Below, in pieces: positions 39,540 to 51,700 of a DNA stretch of 64,000 bases (position 1 is the stretch's first letter; each line of letters opens with the position of its first letter). The notes beneath the pieces are model-generated. The model was not told the origin of the DNA. It worked only from the letters and a program-made list of their open reading frames with translations, and did not search any database. Both the position numbers and the translations under genes were made by a program. Origin of the DNA: Xestospongia bergquistia (Eukaryota; Porifera; Demospongiae; Haplosclerida; Petrosiidae); assembly GCA_963965975.1 (NCBI GenBank), contig OZ014423.1, forward strand, positions 1,798,001 through 1,862,000, given 5' to 3'.

Positions 39540-40553
39540 ATGCTACTCCGGTTTGTTTGTTTTCTATCTATTGCTCTTTCTTTTGCAAAGCTGCCTGAAT
39601 TCTCCTGGGACACAGTACCTGTGTTCTTTCATTCAGGCAATGAGAGTGGCCTGTATTCCGAAGAAGCTCTCCAAATCATTGCAAAATATCCAATGGTGAC
39701 TATTGAAAAATTTCAAAGTTATCAAGTGAAAAGTATTGATGATGAGGACGATATGGTTGCTGTCATGAAAGCAGTGAAGAAAGTCAATCCTAATGTGGCC
39801 ACTTATTTCTACATTAACTCCTTTAAAGATCGTCCTGAGATGACTCGTATGGCACGACAATTTGATGAACATCCTGACTGGGCACTACGAAACGATGATG
39901 GAATCAAGGTGAAAAACACTCAAGGCTATTATGTATTCGACTTGTCAAACTCCAATGTAAGGAAGTGGTGGTTAGATACCTGCTTGAATGCTACTAAACT
40001 GGCAAATGGAGACGGTTGTTTCTGTGATTCTTCACAGCATTCAACAGGACAAGGTTTTAATCCACCCATTTCCGATGCAAAGATGAAAGCTTGGGGTGAT
40101 GGACTTTTAACTCTTACAAAAGACGTTCAAAGTGCACTTGGTGATGACAAGTTACTAATAGGGAAAGTTCCTGATCAACCTTATGTGAAAGCAGTTCAAA
40201 TTGAGACTTTTAGTGCTAACAATAAGTCCATCAATGATTTGATGCTAGGAGTGAAGAATGGCAAAGTCATACAAGCTCATATCCAGATTAGATGCACTGA
40301 AGACATCACAAATTTTTTAGCAGCATTTTTGATTGGAGCAGGGCAGTATTCATATTTTGGGTGTGGAGCTTGGCAGTCTACTGGAAATGGTACTGAGCCA
40401 CTGACTTGGAAGCTTGAATATGATAAGCCTCTTGGTGCACCACTGTCTGACGCAATGTACAGTGATAGAAAGTGGAAGAGAGAGTTCTCCAAAGGGACAG
40501 TTGTGGAATTTGACACTTTGAAAAATGTTGGCAAGATACAGTGGGGTACATGA
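39540..40553 (+). CDS. Secreted putative glycoside hydrolase (GHL15-like TIM barrel), intronless
   Basis: A single uninterrupted frame. I prefer the ATG at 39540 because it gives a clear signal peptide (MLLRFVCFLSIALSFA) followed by LPEFSWDTVPVFFH; an in-frame ATG exists at 39456. The mature part (about 320 residues) has alternating strand/helix blocks typical of a TIM barrel: PMVTIEKFQ, ATYFYINSF, GYYVFDLSN, a DGCFCDSSQ block with candidate acidic active-site residue, and KLLIGKVPDQ. Repeated Cys suggests disulphides. It resembles the hypothetical glycosyl hydrolase 15-type family; substrate unknown. The lack of introns stands out beside its neighbours. It converges on the formin 3' end, 181 bp away. 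AATAAA-like signal at about 40673. Confidence 0.7.
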   Translation: MLLRFVCFLSIALSFAKLPEFSWDTVPVFFHSGNESGLYSEEALQIIAKYPMVTIEKFQSYQVKSIDDEDDMVAVMKAVKKVNPNVATYFYINSFKDRPEMTRMARQFDEHPDWALRNDDGIKVKNTQGYYVFDLSNSNVRKWWLDTCLNATKLANGDGCFCDSSQHSTGQGFNPPISDAKMKAWGDGLLTLTKDVQSALGDDKLLIGKVPDQPYVKAVQIETFSANNKSINDLMLGVKNGKVIQAHIQIRCTEDITNFLAAFLIGAGQYSYFGCGAWQSTGNGTEPLTWKLEYDKPLGAPLSDAMYSDRKWKREFSKGTVVEFDTLKNVGKIQWGT

Positions 40554-40734
40554 AGATAAAGACTAGCTACTTTCTATATTTCAAAGCTTTAAATTGTTCC
40601 ATATCTCAAGGCTCAAATATTTTTTTATGATTATTTTTTTTATAGGTATATACTATGCTGATTGATTCCTTAAAATAAAATGTATCATCAGTTCATGCAT
40701 AATAGTATTATTATCATTTAATGTATTAAAAGTA

Positions 40735-43700
40735 TCACTGTATTTCTAAATCTTTCTTTATAGCATCTGCCATTCGGAACAAAATTCTCTCCACATCATG
40801 GATACTACTACCAAACAGATTGCTTGATCTGTTTAAGGGCTGAACAGACACAGATCGATAAAGACCAGGTAAACTTCTGGGATTCATAACAGTTTCTTTT
40901 GAATCAATTGATGAAGCTGAATGTTTCCTGAACATCTTCAATTTATCAGCACCTACACTAACACCACGACTAAATGCAGGAGGAGAAGATGGTGTCAGTA
41001 ATGTGACTTTTGGTATTGAGTTGGGGCCGGGTTTGTTAGCTGTTTTCAATGCTGCTGATGATAACGTCATAGGTTGCTCTTCCTCTGCATAGTCAACATC
41101 TTCGACTTCTTCAAGGGTGCTAAGAGTTGTGTTGTGGTATTCAGCAGTAGCCAGATGACCCCACATTTCTCCCGACGATTGCTGTAATGGCAGTAACTCA
41201 GGAGGTGTTGCTACATCAAAATCTTCACTAGTAATTGCCCTTATAGCGGCCTTTGTGTGCTTATATTCATCCTCTTCAGTTGGTTCATTAGTAGTAATTT
41301 CAGCTTCTGGTTTAACACAAGAAGAAGGTATTGGAGCATTTTGATTGACATCCTATGAAGTATTAACTCAAGTCAACTTGACATTTCTTTGTTTTTTGTC
41401 TTACTTTGGTTGCCTTCTCAAAAACATCAACAAAATTCCACATCTCTACAAACACTTCATTTATAAAATTAGAACGATCATCACAGAAATATTTGGCAAC
41501 AATTGCCAACTTTTCTTTCACACTTTCAATATACTGCTCAAGTTTGCTCAACTTTCCATCTGCATTCTGTGTCAACACAAACAGAGATAATACAACTACT
41601 ATGAAAGAACATACTGGAATGAAGATGTTCATTTGGTCTGCCAAGTCTGACGGTGGATCACCTCCTTCCAATGTTTCCTTATATTCTGTTAACTGCTCCC
41701 TCAATTCAATTACCTCTTTTGTGATATCTTTAAATGGGACTCTGAAAAAGAGCCAGCATAACAATTTTACTGGAGTAATTTTATAAAACTAACCGGCTAA
41801 GTTGATAAAGGTGGGGTAGTTCTGATGGGAAATTAAGTAACTGTGGTAGTTCTGATTTTATGATCTGGAAGACAGATACTTAACAGATGATGTCAATATC
41901 ATGTTTGTACTTACTGTAATTAGATAATGCATAAAATTGGTACCCTTTGAACTGACATTAGCTACAAGTGCTGTCAACTGTTGTAACGATGTAATGGAGA
42001 ACCCATATGCTTCTCCTTGGTTGTTATTCTATCATAGAACAATAGTAACACACTAACAGTTATATTTATCTACTTACTCCATTAATAATATTGCCAATTA
42101 GGAGAATAATGAAGAGGATTTGTTTTAAAGACTCAGACTTTAACAATTCTAAAAAAAGAAACTGATAATAACTTATTGTATATATAATAATGGTTTTACC
42201 ATCAAAGCCAAGCATGAAGGTATCATACAGTGTAGTATCAAGTTCAATTGTCTCATCAAATGTAAGCTGCAGTTTCAGAACTTTGACACGAAATAAACAC
42301 CTTGTGTACATTAAATCAATTAGAGAGGTCAATACAGTAATCATGATTTACCATGGCACTTTAGTTAGTTCAAGTACAAATCTTTCAGGTTTTCCCAGAG
42401 TACTAGGATCACCATCAAACTCGGACAATTGAGCAACCTATGTACAAAATACACATATAATGGTAAAGAGCAAAGAAGGCGTGCCTCTTTTTTCTCCATT
42501 GCTTTCTCAATAGCATCCAAATGATGAGCTAAGAGGGAACGACCTTCCTGAGGAAGTCCAGTCTTTATCATCATCATTATACTAGGAGTAGAGACACTAC
42601 AGAACAATAATTAAATGTAATAATGTTATTATATTAATACCTCTTCAAGTCATTCAGAAGTATATTTATGCTCATTGATGCTCCACTATCTAACTCCACC
42701 TGTAAAACAATGTAAAATTTATTTAATTTATAATTTATTATAATACATTATTAAATAACTGACCTGTTTAGGACCATCACTTTTGTCTTTAATATTCACT
42801 GACTTGAACTCATTATGAAAGAGTTTTTCAACGGCCTCTCTGATGTTGTCCACTTCAAATGGAAGTTCAATTTTGCTGTCAATTGTCTCATGCCATATTG
42901 CACTCTCCTTCTTAGCTACTCCCTCAGGGATCTACAGAAGCATAAGTACCATATTGTCTTAATATAAATACAACTCACTTTTTTCCAGTTCATTCTTTTC
43001 ATTTTAACACTTGGTCTACATTGTCTAGCTCTTTGAAAAATGGTCAACACAAGAGGACTGTTAGGTTGTGGAGGTGGTGGAGGAGGAGCAATAGGTGGGG
43101 GAGGTGCAGGATGAGTGGGGGTTGGGTCTGGTATATCCTCAATCTCAGATTTTTCCTCAATGGTTTCATTCTCCATATCTAGAATATATTCAGTTATAAT
43201 ATACTCACTGTACCTAAATTACTTGTTTGAATTTCACTTTTACGTAGATCTTCAACCTCCATAACTTTCTTTAATTTTTCAATAGTAACCTGAAAATTAT
43301 TCAGCCATATAATTAAACCTAAAATATTATTGCTATTATACTTGAGATATCCTGTCAGCCTGACCAGGTTCAGAAATGGTTAGGGCCCTCTCAAGGAAAC
43401 AGTCAAGGGATTGAAAGATAGCATCAGTTTTTGAAGAGTCCCTCTCTAAAAGTAATAGTTTCTGTAAAACACTGAGCAATGGAGCAGAATGTTCAGTATT
43501 AAAGAACTACAAAAGAGACAATGTATAAAATTATTACATGCTAATAGTGAACATATCACTACCTTTTCAAATACTGCTCTGAACACATCTTCATGATTAG
43601 TCAAGTTGATACCTCCAGGAGTCTTCACATGTTCCTCATCCTGTTCTTGCTTCTTGCGATAAATTTGTAATTGTTGAAGAAGTGACTCTGGTATGTCATC

Positions 43701-45463
43701 TTTATCACTAAGAAGACAGATATAGTATTTATATAAACTATCACCTAGCTATTACACATAAAGTATACTATTTTGTTTGGTTTATTACATACCAAATAGT
43801 ATGAAATATTTCAGATAACTGCAATGCTAAAAACAAAGAAGTAATGTAAGTGTTTATTGATATACCAATTCACTTACCATTTAAGGCACTTCTTAGTTTG
43901 ACTCGTTCACTAATATTATCACATGATGCCACTAAATAATTAATAAATGCTATTATAATAGCTTGATACTGTGGTGGAGAATGAGGACTGCTTAACTCAA
44001 GAGCAATAACACTAAATCGATGTCTCAGTTGCTTGGTAGTCTAAATGAGTCATAGAATAAGACTGTAATACAATTACAGAGGATATTATTGCTTATATAT
44101 TGAAACAGAAATAAACTCATAGTGTATCAATAATTATGTTCTTATGTAATTATTGTATTAAGTGGATTACTGCTACTATGAATGAGTGCCTTATAGTTAT
44201 CAAGAGCAGTTATAGTGGTTTTAAATCCCTCTTCAGAGTGTCTAGCTATGACGCTTAAGATAAGGAGAGGAAAAATCTTTACTAATGCACTATCGGGACT
44301 AGTTGGTAAATCCATTACTAGAAAAAAAGAGAAAAGTCATATTTATTGCAAGGAAGATGTACTGAATAAAATAATAGTTAATTTAGGAATGATAAATTTA
44401 TGTAATGTTATAAATGATATTGCATGATATAGTAAATTAATAATAATATCATGATGATGAAGTTCAGTTTATAATGTCAAGAATTTTGTCAAATGATGTA
44501 ACCATTGCAAGCATATTTTAAAACATATCCAATCTGCATACTTCAGTGTAATAAATATGGTCTTAATTAAATATTTGCATCTAACATATGCACACAAAGA
44601 CATATCAATGAAAATAAATTACATAAATAGATTTTCCTTCTACAACTATCCTTCACTTTTAAGATCTTATCTCACTACCAGACTTCCCTATGTAATTAGT
44701 AGAGTATTGTTTATATAATAATCAAATTCTTTATCATTAGTAATAACATACTCTATTATAATGTTATAATTATAAGAATATACTCATGCTTGCAAAAATT
44801 TCCCTAGGATTATTATCATGTTACTACTACCACAAATTATGTTAGAAAGTCACAACATTAGCTATCATAACTTATGTATACACCATGGAACTATATTCAT
44901 AATGGTAGAGATAGAATATATATATATATGTATTATATACTTTATATAATTTATATATATAATTGTAAAATATATATTAATTTTTACTGGTAAATAATTT
45001 TATTATATATATGTACAACTTTACACTGACTATTTATAAAGAGTATTGTTGGTAACGTTATTTAACTCACCAAGAAGTAAACGGTCTACATATTTCATAG
45101 TAGATGATCGAGATATCAAGTATTCCAATGCATCAGAGTGAGAGAGAAGAGCTTTAGCACACTCCATATACAACGGAGGAGAGCTGTTGGTCTTAGTATG
45201 TCTCCCGTACTACAAGCTAGCGCTTCTAGAGTGTTCCAAAGAGCATCCAAGCCTCCAGCATCCAAAAAAGATCTCAACCAAGAGGCATCAGCAAGAAGAA
45301 TTTGCTTTTTGACACCAGTAACTTGCCATGGATCACGTAATGCTTGAACGCAGCTCTCAGGATCCAAGCATTGCAGCGATCCAGCATCGTCCAGACTACA
45401 AAACTGGTTTTCTATTGATAGTCTCGCTAATTTCAAAGCATCATGACCTGCTTCTTCACTCAT
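40735..45463 (-). pseudogene. INF2: INF2-like formin, copy 1 (frameshifted, FH1 deleted)
   Basis: Same exon series as the copy at 48713-53841. Exon 1 starts MSEEAGHDALKLARL (ATG 45463) and matches the INF2 N-terminal GTPase-binding/FH3 region (WLRSFLDAGGLDALWNTLEA). A 2-bp insertion near 45165 (CCATATACAA versus CCGTACAA in copy 2) shifts the frame, giving a stop after about 115 residues. A further deletion fuses the proline exon directly to the FH2 exon (NSPL then VLTIFQRARQ at about 43070), removing most of FH1 and one whole intron. The remaining FH2 exons (KMKRMNWKK, GEAYGFSITSLQQL) and the C-terminal exon (40735-41166 region) stay open. Probably dead or making only partial products from internal starts. 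Confidence 0.8.
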
Positions 45464-45569
45464 ACTTGTCACATCACAGATCTATGACCATGTGAGGGAA
45501 TAAAGTTCCGCCCACGAGAATAATTGTTTATTAACATTTCAATCATAAAACTTCATCTCTTTGTTTTAA

Positions 45570-46813
45570 GGTAAAAATATCTGAAATTTTTTTTCAGCTT
45601 TTTTTGATGAAATCATGTAAAGATACTTATTCTAATAATTGATCATGCTTTAAAAAATTTATTAAACCCTAGTACTTTGCAGAAATGTAGTTTGATTCCT
45701 TAATATCTGCAATGCTTTGGAGATGTCAAATAATAATATTAAAGAACCTAGAGAGCTGAAACTTTTGAAATTTAAAGATGAAGTCAATTACTACAATTTT
45801 ACGGATGGATTTATTTCTACAATAATATTTGACGTTTTTACAAAGCTATAAACCTTGCTTACTTTTATCACTATTATTATTACATGTTATACAAATCGTA
45901 CAAAGAAATGCATCCGTAAAAATACTAAATATTGATCATTTTCGTTCTTGAACTTGTCAGTAGGTTGTTACATTATCCATAGAATCAAAAATCACAACAA
46001 CAGTATCTAACAGTGCAAAAGTCGCCATCTTGATAATGAATAATCGATTTTCATTAATTAAAGCCAATGAATACACTTAGTTCAGGTTATTGATAAGTGA
46101 CTTTCGCGGGGTTAAAATAGTTAAATATATTATTACTATTTTTATTATTGTTGTTATTATTGTTATTAAAGCATGGTCTGCTTTGAGATGAAGGCACATA
46201 AGACTACGAACAATAATAATGATAATAATAATAGTAATAATAATTAATACATTTTATTTAACTATTTTAACCCCGCGAAAGTCACTTATCAATAACCTGA
46301 CACTAAGTGTATTCATTGGCTTTAATTAATGAAAATCGATTATTCATTATCAAGATGGCGACTTTTGCACTGTTAGATACTGTTGTTGTGATTTTTGATT
46401 CTATGGATAATGTAACAACCTACTGACAAGTTCAAGAACGAAAATGATCAATTTTTAGTACTTTTACGGATGCATTTCTTTGTACGATTTGTATAACATA
46501 TAATAATAATAGTGATTAAAGTAGGGAAGGTTTATAGCTTTGTAAAAACGTCAAATATTATTGTAGAAATAAATCCATCCGTAAAATTGTAGTAATTGAC
46601 TTCAACTTTAATTTTCAAAAGTTTCAGCTCTCTAGGTTCTTTAATATTATTATTTGACGTCTCCAAAGCATTGCAGATATTAAGGAATCAAACTACATTT
46701 CTGCAAAGTACTAGGGTTTAATAAATTTTTTAAAGCATGATCAATTATTAGAACAAGTATCTTTACATGATTCCATCAAAAAAAGCTGAAAAAAAATTTC
46801 AGATATTTTTACC
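45570..46813. mobile_element. 1.24-kb fold-back element with TTAA target duplication
   Basis: The left arm (from 45570, GGTAAAAATATCTG) and the right arm (ending 46813) are reverse complements over about 570-600 bp each with very few differences. They surround a short centre rich in TTATTA/AATAAT with a unique roughly 40-bp core near 46168-46207. TTAA flanks it on both sides (45566-45569, 46814-46817). Unit 2 of the duplication has the empty site with one TTAA (GTTTTAAACACTG near 53957). No transposase frame is present. The TTAA duplication is typical of piggyBac-type transposition, so a non-autonomous piggyBac-like element is the best guess. The ends lack the usual CCC/GGG. Confidence 0.85.
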
Positions 46814-46818
46814 TTAAA

Positions 46819-46911
46819 CACTGAACTTATAACATCTCTTTGTTTTAAACACTGAACTTATAACATCTCTTTGTTTTAAACACTGAACTTATAACATCCT
46901 GTGGTATAAAT
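46819..46911. repeat. 31-bp tandem repeat next to the fold-back element
   Basis: The unit starting CACTGAACTTATAACATC recurs at 46819, 46850 and 46881 (the last partial). The empty-site copy has it once. It covers the ERI1 stop region and contains the TTAA target, so it probably arose with or after the insertion. It changes the predicted ERI1 fragment C-terminus from KTKR-stop to KTKRCYKFSV-stop. Confidence 0.85.
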
Positions 46912-47339
46912 CTGTTATAATGTAGTGCACAACCGTCTAATACAAGCTGTCTTAAAATTCTGACAATGTTATGAGAGTCATCCATGCCACAGTGTTCACG
47001 ACCTTCAAATTCCATGCCAAGTTGAGAGAGCATGTAAGAAAGATTGCCGCTATTTGTTTGATAAAAACTACCAAATAATTTACGAACATCAATCCACTTT
47101 GCAGCATAACTTGGAAATACTTTATTACCCAGAGCACATTGTGGAAATAGACAGTTCCTGATGTCCCATGGGCTAAAAAGGAATAATAATCATAATTTTT
47201 ACAATTATCATATACCAATTATCATATACCAGTCTGTCATTAGAGAGAAGTGATGTTTTGTTCCTAATTCTCGCTCTCTCATCCAGTCAGAGAATCTGTC
47301 AAACACTTCACTAAATGTGGGTGCATTGTCAACTTGGGA
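46845..47339 (-). pseudogene. ERI1: ERI1 3' fragment (duplication breakpoint copy)
   Basis: Only the last two ERI1 exons are present: one ending at 47339 (SQVDNAPTFSEVFDRFSDWM, with acceptor) and the terminal exon with NCLFPQCALGNKVFPSYAAK and HCGMDDSHNIVRIL. The SAP and DEDD motif I exons are absent because the duplication breakpoint lies at 47345. The second copy at 53944-55408 is complete. Without upstream exons this fragment cannot encode a nuclease. Confidence 0.9.
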
Positions 47340-47345
47340 CTATGA

Positions 47346-47430
47346 CTTCCAGTTGTGATAGCAAAAACAAAACCTGGAGATGTGGAACTCCCAGCAAAGA
47401 ACGTTGTAGCACTGAGTCTTCTTCATTACT
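47346..47430 (-). pseudogene. Fragment of rolling-stone paralogue 4 exon 1
   Basis: Matches 38714-38798 (the interior and start of paralogue 4 exon 1, CWEFHISRFC). Its 3' end is cut at the tandem-duplication junction, so no donor or exon 2 follows. It is a structural marker of the duplication rather than a gene. Confidence 0.85.
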
Positions 47431-47767
47431 GATATATCTATGTTGACGTGTGTTTTGTGATTATCGTTATGACTGATATTTCTATTAATCCTATACGGAG
47501 TTGCTCAACAATGTAGGTGCAGACACAGGTCTTGTAATTGTATACACCACATGATAGCAATTCATGTATCAACAAAAATATCTATCTGATAGTATGAGCA
47601 GCCAAATAATTTCAACTATGTATCTATAGTAACGTTGGACAATTAGTTGATACTAATAACAATTATATGAATATATATATTTATATAGCATTACTTTAGA
47701 ATGCATTCTTTATTCACTTCATGCTTTGTCAGCCACTCACTGGCTCTTCTCAAATTAACAAGATAGT

Positions 47768-48531
47768 ATTTGTTGGCCACTTATTTCTACATGAACTCCT
47801 TTAAAGATCGTCCTGAGATGACTCGTATGGCACGACAATTTGATGAACATCCTGACTGGGCACTATGAAATGATGATGGCATCAAGGTGAAAAACACTCA
47901 AGGTTATTATGTATTTGACTTATCAAACTCCATTGTAAGGAAGTGGTGGTTAGATACCTGCTTGAATGCTACCAAACTGGCAAATGGAGACGGTTGTTTT
48001 TGTGATTCTTCACAGCATTCGACAGGACAAGGTTTTAATCCACCCATTTCCGATGCAAAGATGAAAGCTTGGGGTGATGGACTTTTAACTCTTACAAAAG
48101 ACGTTCAAAGTGCACTTGGTGATGACAAGTTACTAATAGGGAAAGTTCCCGATCAACCTTATGTGAAAGCAGTTCAAATTGAGACTTTTAGTGCTAACAA
48201 TAAGTCCATCAATGATTTGATGTTAGGAGTGAAGAATGGCAAAGTCATACAAGCTCATATCCAGATTAGATGCACTGAAGACATCACAAATTTTTTAGCA
48301 GCATTTTTGATTGGAGCAGGGCAGTATTCATATTTTGGGTGTGGAGCTTGGCAGTCTACTGGAAATGGTACTGAGCCACTGACTTGGAAACTTGAATATG
48401 ATAAGCCTCTTGGTGCACCATTATCTGACGCAATGTACAGTGATAGAAAGTGGAAAAAAGAGTTCTCCAAAGGGACGATCGTGGAATTTGACACTTTGAA
48501 AAATATTGGCAAGATACAGTGGGGTACATGA
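47768..48531 (+). pseudogene. Hydrolase-like gene, copy 2 (5' deleted, nonsense codon)
   Basis: Near identical to 39798-40553 of the intact copy. The promoter, signal peptide and first roughly 85 codons are gone; the junction TTTGTTGG/CCACTT shows short homology between the two ends (intact-copy positions about 39161 and 39798). A TGA at 47866-47868 replaces the CGA of the intact copy, ahead of the long remaining frame (from 47887). The rest, including the DGCFCDSSQ block, is conserved, so inactivation is recent. Confidence 0.9.
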
Positions 48532-48712
48532 AGATAAAGACTAGCTACTTTCTATATTTCAAAGCTTTAAATTGTTCCATACCTCAAGGCTCAAATATTT
48601 TTTTATGATTATTTTTTTTATAGGTATATGCTACGCTGATCGATTCCTTAAAATAAAATGTATCATCAGTTCATGTATAATAGTATTATTATCATTTAAT
48701 ATATTAAAAGTA

Positions 48713-51700
48713 TCACTGTAACTCTAAATCTTTCTTTATAGCATCTGCCATTCGGAACAAAATTCTCTCCACATCATGGATACTGCTACCAAACAGATTG
48801 CTTGGTCTGTTTAAGGGCTGAACAGACACAGATCGATAAAGACCAGGTAAACTTCTGGGATTCATAACAGTTTCTTTTGAATCAATTGATGAAGCTGAAT
48901 GTTTCCTGAACATCTTCAACTTATCAGCACCTACACTGACTCCACGACTAAATGCAGGAGGAGAAGATGGTGTCAGTAATGTGACTTTTGGTATTGAGTC
49001 GGGGCTGGGTTTGTTAGCTGTTTTCAATGCTGCTGATGATAACGTCATAGGCTGCTCTTCCTCTGCATAGTCAACATCTTCGACTTCTTCAAGGGTGCTA
49101 AGAGTTGTGTTGTGGTATTCAGCAGTAGCCAGATGACCCCACATTTCTCCCGACGATTGCTGTAATGGCAGTAACTCAGGAGGTGTTGCTACATCAAAAT
49201 CTTCACTAGTAATTGCCCTTATAGCGGCCTTTGTGTGCTTATATTCATCCTCTTCAGTTGGTTCATTAGTAGTAATTTCAGCTTCTGGTTTAACACAAGA
49301 AGAAGGTATTGGAGCATTTTGATTGACATCCTATGAAGTATTAACTCAAGTCAACTTGACATTTCTTTGTTTTTTGTCTTACTTTGGTTGCCTTCTCAAA
49401 AACATCAACAAAATTCCACATCTCTACAAACACTTCATTTATAAAATTAGAACGATCATCACAGAAATATTCGGCAACAATTGCCGACTTTTCTTTCACA
49501 CTTTCAATATACTGCTCAAGTTTGCTCAACTTTCCATCTGCATTCTGTGTCAATACAAACAGAGTTAATACAACTACTATGAAAGAACATACTGGAATGA
49601 AGATGTTCATTTGGTCTGCCAAGTCAGACGGTGGATCACCTCCTTCCAATGTTTCCTTATATTCTGTTAACTGCTCCCTCAATTCAATTACCTCTTTTGT
49701 GATATCTTTAAATGGGACTCTGAAAAAGAGCCAGTATAACTATTCTACTGGAGTAATTTTATAAAAACTAACCGGCTAAGTTGATAAAGGTGGGGTAGTT
49801 CTGATGGGAAATTAAGTAACTCTGGTAGTTTTGATTTTATGATCTGGAAGACAGATACTTAACAGATGATGTGAATATCATGTTTGTACTTACTGTAATT
49901 AGATAATGCATAAAATTGGTACCCTTTGAACTGACATTAGCTACAAGTGCTGTCAACTGTTGTAACGATGTAATAGAGAACCCATATGCTTCTCCTTGGT
50001 TGTTATTCTATCATAGAACAATAGTAACACACTAACAGTTATATTTATCTACTTACTCCATTAATAATATTGCCAATTAGGAGAATAATGAAGAGGATTT
50101 GTTTTAAAGACTCAGACTTTAACAATTCTAAAAGAATAAACTGATAATAACTTATTGTATATATAATAATGGTTTTACCATCAAAGCCAAGCATGAAGGT
50201 ATCATACAGTGTAGTATAAAGTTCAATTGTCTCATCAAATGTAAGCTGCAGTTTCAGAACTTTGACACGAAATAAACACCTTGTGTACATCAAATCAATT
50301 AGAGAGGTCAATACAGTAATCATGATTTACCATGGCACTTTAGTTAGCTCAAGTACAAATCTTTCAGGTTTTCCCAGAGTACTAGGATCACCATCAAACT
50401 CGGACAATTGAGCAACCTATGTACAAAATACACATATAATGGTAAAGAGCAAAGAAGGCGTGCCTCTTTTTTCTCCATTGCTTTCTCAATAGCATCCAAA
50501 TGATGAGCTAAGAGGGAACGACCTTCCTGAGGAAGTCCAGTCTTTATCATCATCATTATACTAGGAGTAGAGACACTACAGAACAATAATTAAATGTAAT
50601 AATGTTATTATATTAATACCTCTTCAAGTCATTCAGAAGTATATTTATGCTCATTGATGCTCCACTATCTAACTCCACCTGTAAAACAATGTAAAATTTA
50701 TTTAATTTATAATTTATTATAATACATTATTAAAGAACTGACCTGTTTAGGACCATCACTTTTGTCTTTAATATTCACTGACTTGAACTCATTATGAAAG
50801 AATTTTTCAACAGCCTCTCTGATGTTGTCCACTTCAAATGGAAGTTCAATTTTGCTGTCAGTTGTCTCATGCCATATTGCACTCTCCTTCTTAGCTACTC
50901 CCTCAGGGATCTACAGAAGCATAAGTACCATATTGTCTTAATATAAATACAACTCACTTTTTTCCAGTTCATTCTTTTCATTTTAACACTTGGTCTACAT
51001 TGTCTAGCCCTTTGAAAAATGGTCAACACAACTTTAGCCACTCCCCATAATTTTAACCCTTTTTGATATAAATATCACCATTATAGATATGGAATTATAA
51101 TTAATGTCTTACCAGAAGAATTGTCAGTGTCTTCAGTATTGGTTGGACCAGTGGTTGATGGAATAGGTGGATCAGGAACACCATTAGATGGGGGAGGTGG
51201 AGCAGGAGGACTGTTAGGAGGAGGTGGTGCAGGAGGACTGTTAGGAGGAGGTGGAGCAGGAGGACTGTTAGGTGGGGGAGGTGGTGCAGGAGGACTGTTA
51301 GGAGGAGGTGGTGCAGGAGGACTGTTGGGAGGAGGTGGAGCAGGAGGACTGTTAGGTGGGGGAGGTGGTGCAGGAGGACTGTTAGGTGGGGGAGGTGGTG
51401 CAGGAGGACTGTTAGGAGGAGGTGGTGCAGGAGGACTGTTAGGAGGAGGCGGTGCAAGAGGACTGTTAGGTGGTGGTGGAGGAGCAATAGGTGGGGGAGG
51501 TGCAGGATGAGTGGAGGTTGGGTCTGGTATATCCTTAATCTCAGATTTTTCCTCAATGGTTTCATTCTCCATATCTAGAATATATTCAGTTATAATATAC
51601 TCACTGTACCTAAATTACTTGTTTGAATTTCACTTTTACGTAGATCTTCAACCTCCATAACTTTCTTTAATTTTTCAATAGTAACCTGAAATTTATTCAG

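Noticed and set aside
39633-39872. Minus-strand frame opposite the hydrolase gene
   Set aside because: Antisense shadow of a well-supported coding region; the same applies at 40277-40534 and 48255-48512.
41406-41786. Plus-strand 126-codon frame, repeated at 49384-49764
   Set aside because: Lies opposite formin exons in both copies; similarity between them is due to the segmental duplication.
51121-51510. Glycine-rich plus-strand frame of 129 codons
   Set aside because: It is the mirror of the proline-coding FH1 minisatellite of the formin on the minus strand.
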